Shown: positions 4,818 through 6,527 of the stretch, in pieces
Layout of the letters: each line of letters opens with the position of its first letter
Position numbering within the stretch: position 1 is the stretch's first letter
Source: a bacterium
GTDB taxonomy: Bacteria; Patescibacteriota; Minisyncoccia; UBA6257; UBA9933
Reading direction: 5' to 3'
Length of the DNA stretch: 6,527 nucleotides
Assembly (NCBI GenBank): GCA_021799155.1
Contig: JAJZBA010000031.1
Location: 1-6,527, forward strand
Program-made: the position numbers and the translations under genes
Notes under the pieces: model-generated
Seen by the model: only the letters and a program-made list of their open reading frames with translations
Databases searched by the model: none
Told to the model about the DNA's origin: nothing

Positions 4818-5026
4818 GCCGCTTTTTTTTCTTGTTCTTCAATTTCTTTTCTGAGCGCTATATTTCCGCTTTTATCGGATTTATCGTTGAGAATATGCGG
4901 CCACTGCGGTTGATAAGAATCTTTTTTTATTTCTTTATTATCTTCTTCTTCGTCCTTTTCCCAATTTTCACCCTTACTTAATTCTTCATCCGATAAATCT
5001 GATGGTTTTAAAAATTCTTTAGACAT
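4814..5026 (-). CDS. small acidic, probably disordered protein (70 aa)
   Basis: ATG at 5026, TAA at 4816-4814. The protein is highly charged (SDEELSKGENWEKDEEEDNKE, residues 12-32, shown here in part) and has no membrane segment or cysteine. One short less-charged patch, SYQPQWPHIL (37-46), could be a binding motif, and the C-terminus is a Glu/Lys helix ending EIEEQEKKAA. I do not recognise the family. Support for a real gene is the ATG with a TAAAAT on the minus strand ending 6 nt before it, its clean fit between the flanking genes, and a reading frame that exactly fills the gap. Its last four bases overlap those of the convergent DUF4258-like gene. No SD. A chance ORF is possible but less likely. 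Confidence 0.55.
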   Translation of the reverse strand: MSKEFLKPSDLSDEELSKGENWEKDEEEDNKEIKKDSYQPQWPHILNDKSDKSGNIALRKEIEEQEKKAA

Positions 5027-5032
5027 TTAAGT

Positions 5033-5038
5033 ATTTTA
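5033..5038 (-). promoter_or_regulatory. -10-like hexamer of the acidic-protein gene
   Basis: Minus-strand TAAAAT ends 6 nt before the ATG at 5026, consistent with a leaderless transcript. No -35 consensus is seen; AAAAGGTCG lies 14 nt upstream (5061-5053). Confidence 0.35.
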
Positions 5039-5085
5039 TTTATTGGAATTAACGACCTTTTATTTTATTCTTATAAAATTTATTG

Positions 5086-5091
5086 TATCAT
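5086..5091 (+). promoter_or_regulatory. -10-like hexamer of ychF
   Basis: TATCAT ends 6 nt before the ATG at 5098, again the leaderless spacing. The 71-bp gap 5027-5097 therefore appears to hold two divergent promoters and nothing else. No clear -35. Confidence 0.4.
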
Positions 5092-5097
5092 ATTTTA

Positions 5098-6129
5098 ATG
5101 AAACTTTCTATCGGTATTGTCGGTTTGCCGAACGTCGGTAAATCGACGCTTTTTAAAATTTTAACCAAACAGGAAGTTAATATCGCCAATTATCCTTTTG
5201 CCACCATTGATCCAAACGTTGGAGTGGTTGTCGTTCCCGACGAACGGCTGGAAAAATTGGCGAAATTAAGCAATTCCAAAAAAGTTATTCCGGCAGTGGT
5301 GGAATTTTACGACATCGCCGGCTTAGTTAAAGGCGCTTACAAGGGCGAAGGTTTAGGTAATCAATTTTTATCTCATATCAGAGAAGTTGACGCGATTGTT
5401 GAAGTAATCCGTGTTTTTGAAAGCGCCGAGATTATTCATGTTGAAGAAAAAATTAATCCCTTGAGGGATTTAGAAATAATCAATACGGAATTAATTTTAA
5501 AAGACTTAGAAACTGTTGAAAAACGGATTGATAAATTAGAAGGCGAAGCTAGGACAGGAGATAAACAAAAACAAAAAGATTTGGAAACCGTCAAAAAAAT
5601 CTGCGACGCGTTGAATAAAAATACTTTGGCGATTAATTTAGACGATGAAATTTTATCTCAGTCGGTTGTTAAAGAAATGAATTTATTAACCGCCAAACGC
5701 CAAATTTATCTTTTAAACGGAAAAGAAAACGATGTCAGCGATGAATTGAAAAATAAAATCAAGGAATTAAACGCTGATTACGTTATTGCCGATCTTGCAT
5801 TATCCGACAACGTAAACATTTTAGTCGAAAAAGCCTACGAGATTTTGGGGCTTATTAGTTTTTTCACCACTGGCGAAGACGAAACTCGCGCCTGGACAAT
5901 TAAGAAAGGAACAAAAGCGCCCCAGGCTGCAGGCGAAATCCATAGTGATTTTGAAAAAAAATTCATCCGCGCCGAAGTAATAAACTGGCAAAAATTATTA
6001 GAAGCCCATTCGGCAGGCTCAGGGCAAGCCGGTCCTTGGGCACAGGCGAAACAAAAAGGCTGGTTGCGATTGGAAGGAAAAGATTATATTGTAATAGACG
6101 GAGATGTTATGGTAATTAGACATGGTTAA
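5098..6129 (+). CDS. ychF: YchF/Obg-family ATPase (OLA1-like), compact version with an in-frame insertion
   Basis: The 343-residue protein is a clear YchF. P-loop GLPNVGKST is at 9-17, NYPF at 31-34, and DIAGLVKGAYKGEGLGNQFLSHIRE at 72-96 (in part), lacking the catalytic Gln as usual for the family. NGKE (207-210) fits the NxxE motif that favours ATP, and the C-terminal TGS domain starts at about FFTTGEDETRAW (255-266) and runs to DGDVMVIRHG. YchF associates with ribosomes and is linked to translation and stress control. At 343 residues it is shorter than the roughly 363 of E. coli: the segment between the G domain and TGS domain is abbreviated, despite an 8-residue insertion (304-311, HSAGSGQA) inside the TGS domain. 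ATG 5098 is chosen because MKLSIGIVGLPNVGKS is the family start; an upstream in-frame TTG at 5083 lies inside the promoter. Overlaps pyruvate kinase by 8 nt. Confidence 0.95.
   Translation: MKLSIGIVGLPNVGKSTLFKILTKQEVNIANYPFATIDPNVGVVVVPDERLEKLAKLSNSKKVIPAVVEFYDIAGLVKGAYKGEGLGNQFLSHIREVDAIVEVIRVFESAEIIHVEEKINPLRDLEIINTELILKDLETVEKRIDKLEGEARTGDKQKQKDLETVKKICDALNKNTLAINLDDEILSQSVVKEMNLLTAKRQIYLLNGKENDVSDELKNKIKELNADYVIADLALSDNVNILVEKAYEILGLISFFTTGEDETRAWTIKKGTKAPQAAGEIHSDFEKKFIRAEVINWQKLLEAHSAGSGQAGPWAQAKQKGWLRLEGKDYIVIDGDVMVIRHG
6002..6030. repeat. 24-nt insertion with 5-bp AAGCC duplication inside ychF
   Basis: AAGCC at 6002-6006 recurs at 6026-6030; between them is CATTCGGCAGGCTCAGGGC. Removing 24 nt (6007-6030) leaves codons for LEAGPWAQAK, which is the expected YchF sequence at this point (family pattern EAG-x-W-x-x-A). 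The insert resembles, from memory, the dispersed TTCG(A/G)CA(A/G)GCTCAG-type repeats of many bacterial genomes. Confidence 0.7.
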
Positions 6130-6527
6130 AAAAACGAAAATCGTCGCCACTATCGGGCCGGCGACGGAAGATAAAAAAATAATGGAAAAGATGGCTTTGG
6201 CGGGGATGGACGTTATTCGCTTAAATTTTTCTCACGATACGCGTGAAGCGCATCAAAAGCGTTTAAACAACGCGCGTTTGATTTCAAAAAAAATTAAAAA
6301 GCCGGTTGCCGTTTTGCAAGATTTTTGTGGGCCTAAAATTAGAATAGGCGATTTTGAGAATGACGGTATTGTTTTGAAAAGCGGACAAACTTTTATTATC
6401 ACTACCGAAAAATGTGTTGGAAACGAAAAGATGGTTTCCGTAAATTATAAGAATCTCCACAAAGAATTGAAAAAAGGAGCCGTTATATTACTTAATGATG
6501 GAAAAAATGAACTGAAAGAGATCGGAA
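6122..6527 (+). CDS. pyk: pyruvate kinase, N-terminal part (3' end outside window)
   Basis: ATG at 6122 lies inside the end of ychF (ATGGTTAA, 8-nt overlap), so the two genes are probably one operon with translational coupling. The first 135 residues are present and open to the edge. Family landmarks are TKIVATIGPAT (5-15), MDVIRLNFSH (29-38) carrying the substrate Arg (R33) and the K+-site Asn/Ser (N35, S37), and LQDFCGPKIRIG (65-76) with the conserved Asp (D67) and the GPKIR strand. The B domain begins near residue 78. The loop usually written LDDG appears as LNDG (124-127), a mild departure. The enzyme makes pyruvate and ATP from phosphoenolpyruvate and ADP, the last step of glycolysis. 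That suits a fermentative Patescibacteria-like metabolism. No SD is visible. Confidence 0.93.
   Translation, partial: MVKKTKIVATIGPATEDKKIMEKMALAGMDVIRLNFSHDTREAHQKRLNNARLISKKIKKPVAVLQDFCGPKIRIGDFENDGIVLKSGQTFIITTEKCVGNEKMVSVNYKNLHKELKKGAVILLNDGKNELKEIG

Noticed and set aside
5083..5097. Upstream TTG start adding five residues to YchF
   Set aside because: The added residues are not family-like, the TTG falls in the putative -10 region, and ATG 5098 begins the conserved MKLSIGIVGLPNVGKS.

Overview
The window is AT-rich, densely packed bacterial chromosome. It most resembles a Candidate Phyla Radiation (Patescibacteria, Parcubacteria-like) genome. The reasons are short intergenic gaps, short versions of core proteins (YchF is only 343 residues, with an abbreviated middle), many small lysine-rich proteins of unknown function, and start codons that mostly lack Shine-Dalgarno sequences. 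The taxonomic assignment is inference; the window has no rRNA or other marker gene that settles it.

Layout from left to right. The left edge holds the C-terminal part of a very AT-rich HEPN-like protein (stop at 453), then a 58-residue small ORF (528-704) and a strong UUCG-loop terminator (721-744). A two-TM, 80-residue membrane protein of the DUF5676/holin-like type follows (829-1071). Behind it lie three DNA dyads and a bidirectional terminator. On the minus strand, 1246-1434 encodes a 62-residue basic, hydrophobic small protein. It has the only textbook signals in the window: TTGACA-N18-TATAAT, AAAGGAGGT and a terminator. Divergent from it is ftsQ (1552-2379), for cell division. It meets tail to tail, with a one-base gap, a 626-residue GT39-type membrane glycosyltransferase on the minus strand (2381-4261).

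Between the glycosyltransferase and a plus-strand DUF4258-like gene (about 4410-4817) lies a roughly 120-nt leader. It has an extended -10 element and a long imperfect hairpin (19 pairs, 4314-4385), and I could not match it to a known RNA. The DUF4258-like gene and a small acidic minus-strand gene (4814-5026) share a TTAA as both their stop codons. Last come ychF (5098-6129) and the start of pyruvate kinase (6122 to the edge), which overlap by 8 nt as a translationally coupled pair.

Three threads deserve a second look: (1) the unidentified structured leader and the apparent one-base frame break just behind it; (2) short repeats spliced in frame into conserved genes: a 24-nt insertion with a 5-bp duplication in ychF, a five-unit TTWTAGG heptamer array in the glycosyltransferase gene, and a 36-nt-offset duplication in ftsQ; (3) a recurrent arrangement in which a -10-like hexamer ends 6-7 nt before the start codon, which suggests mostly leaderless mRNAs. 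I found no mobile-element transposase, CRISPR array, tRNA or rRNA. No gene-free stretch exceeds 300 bases.
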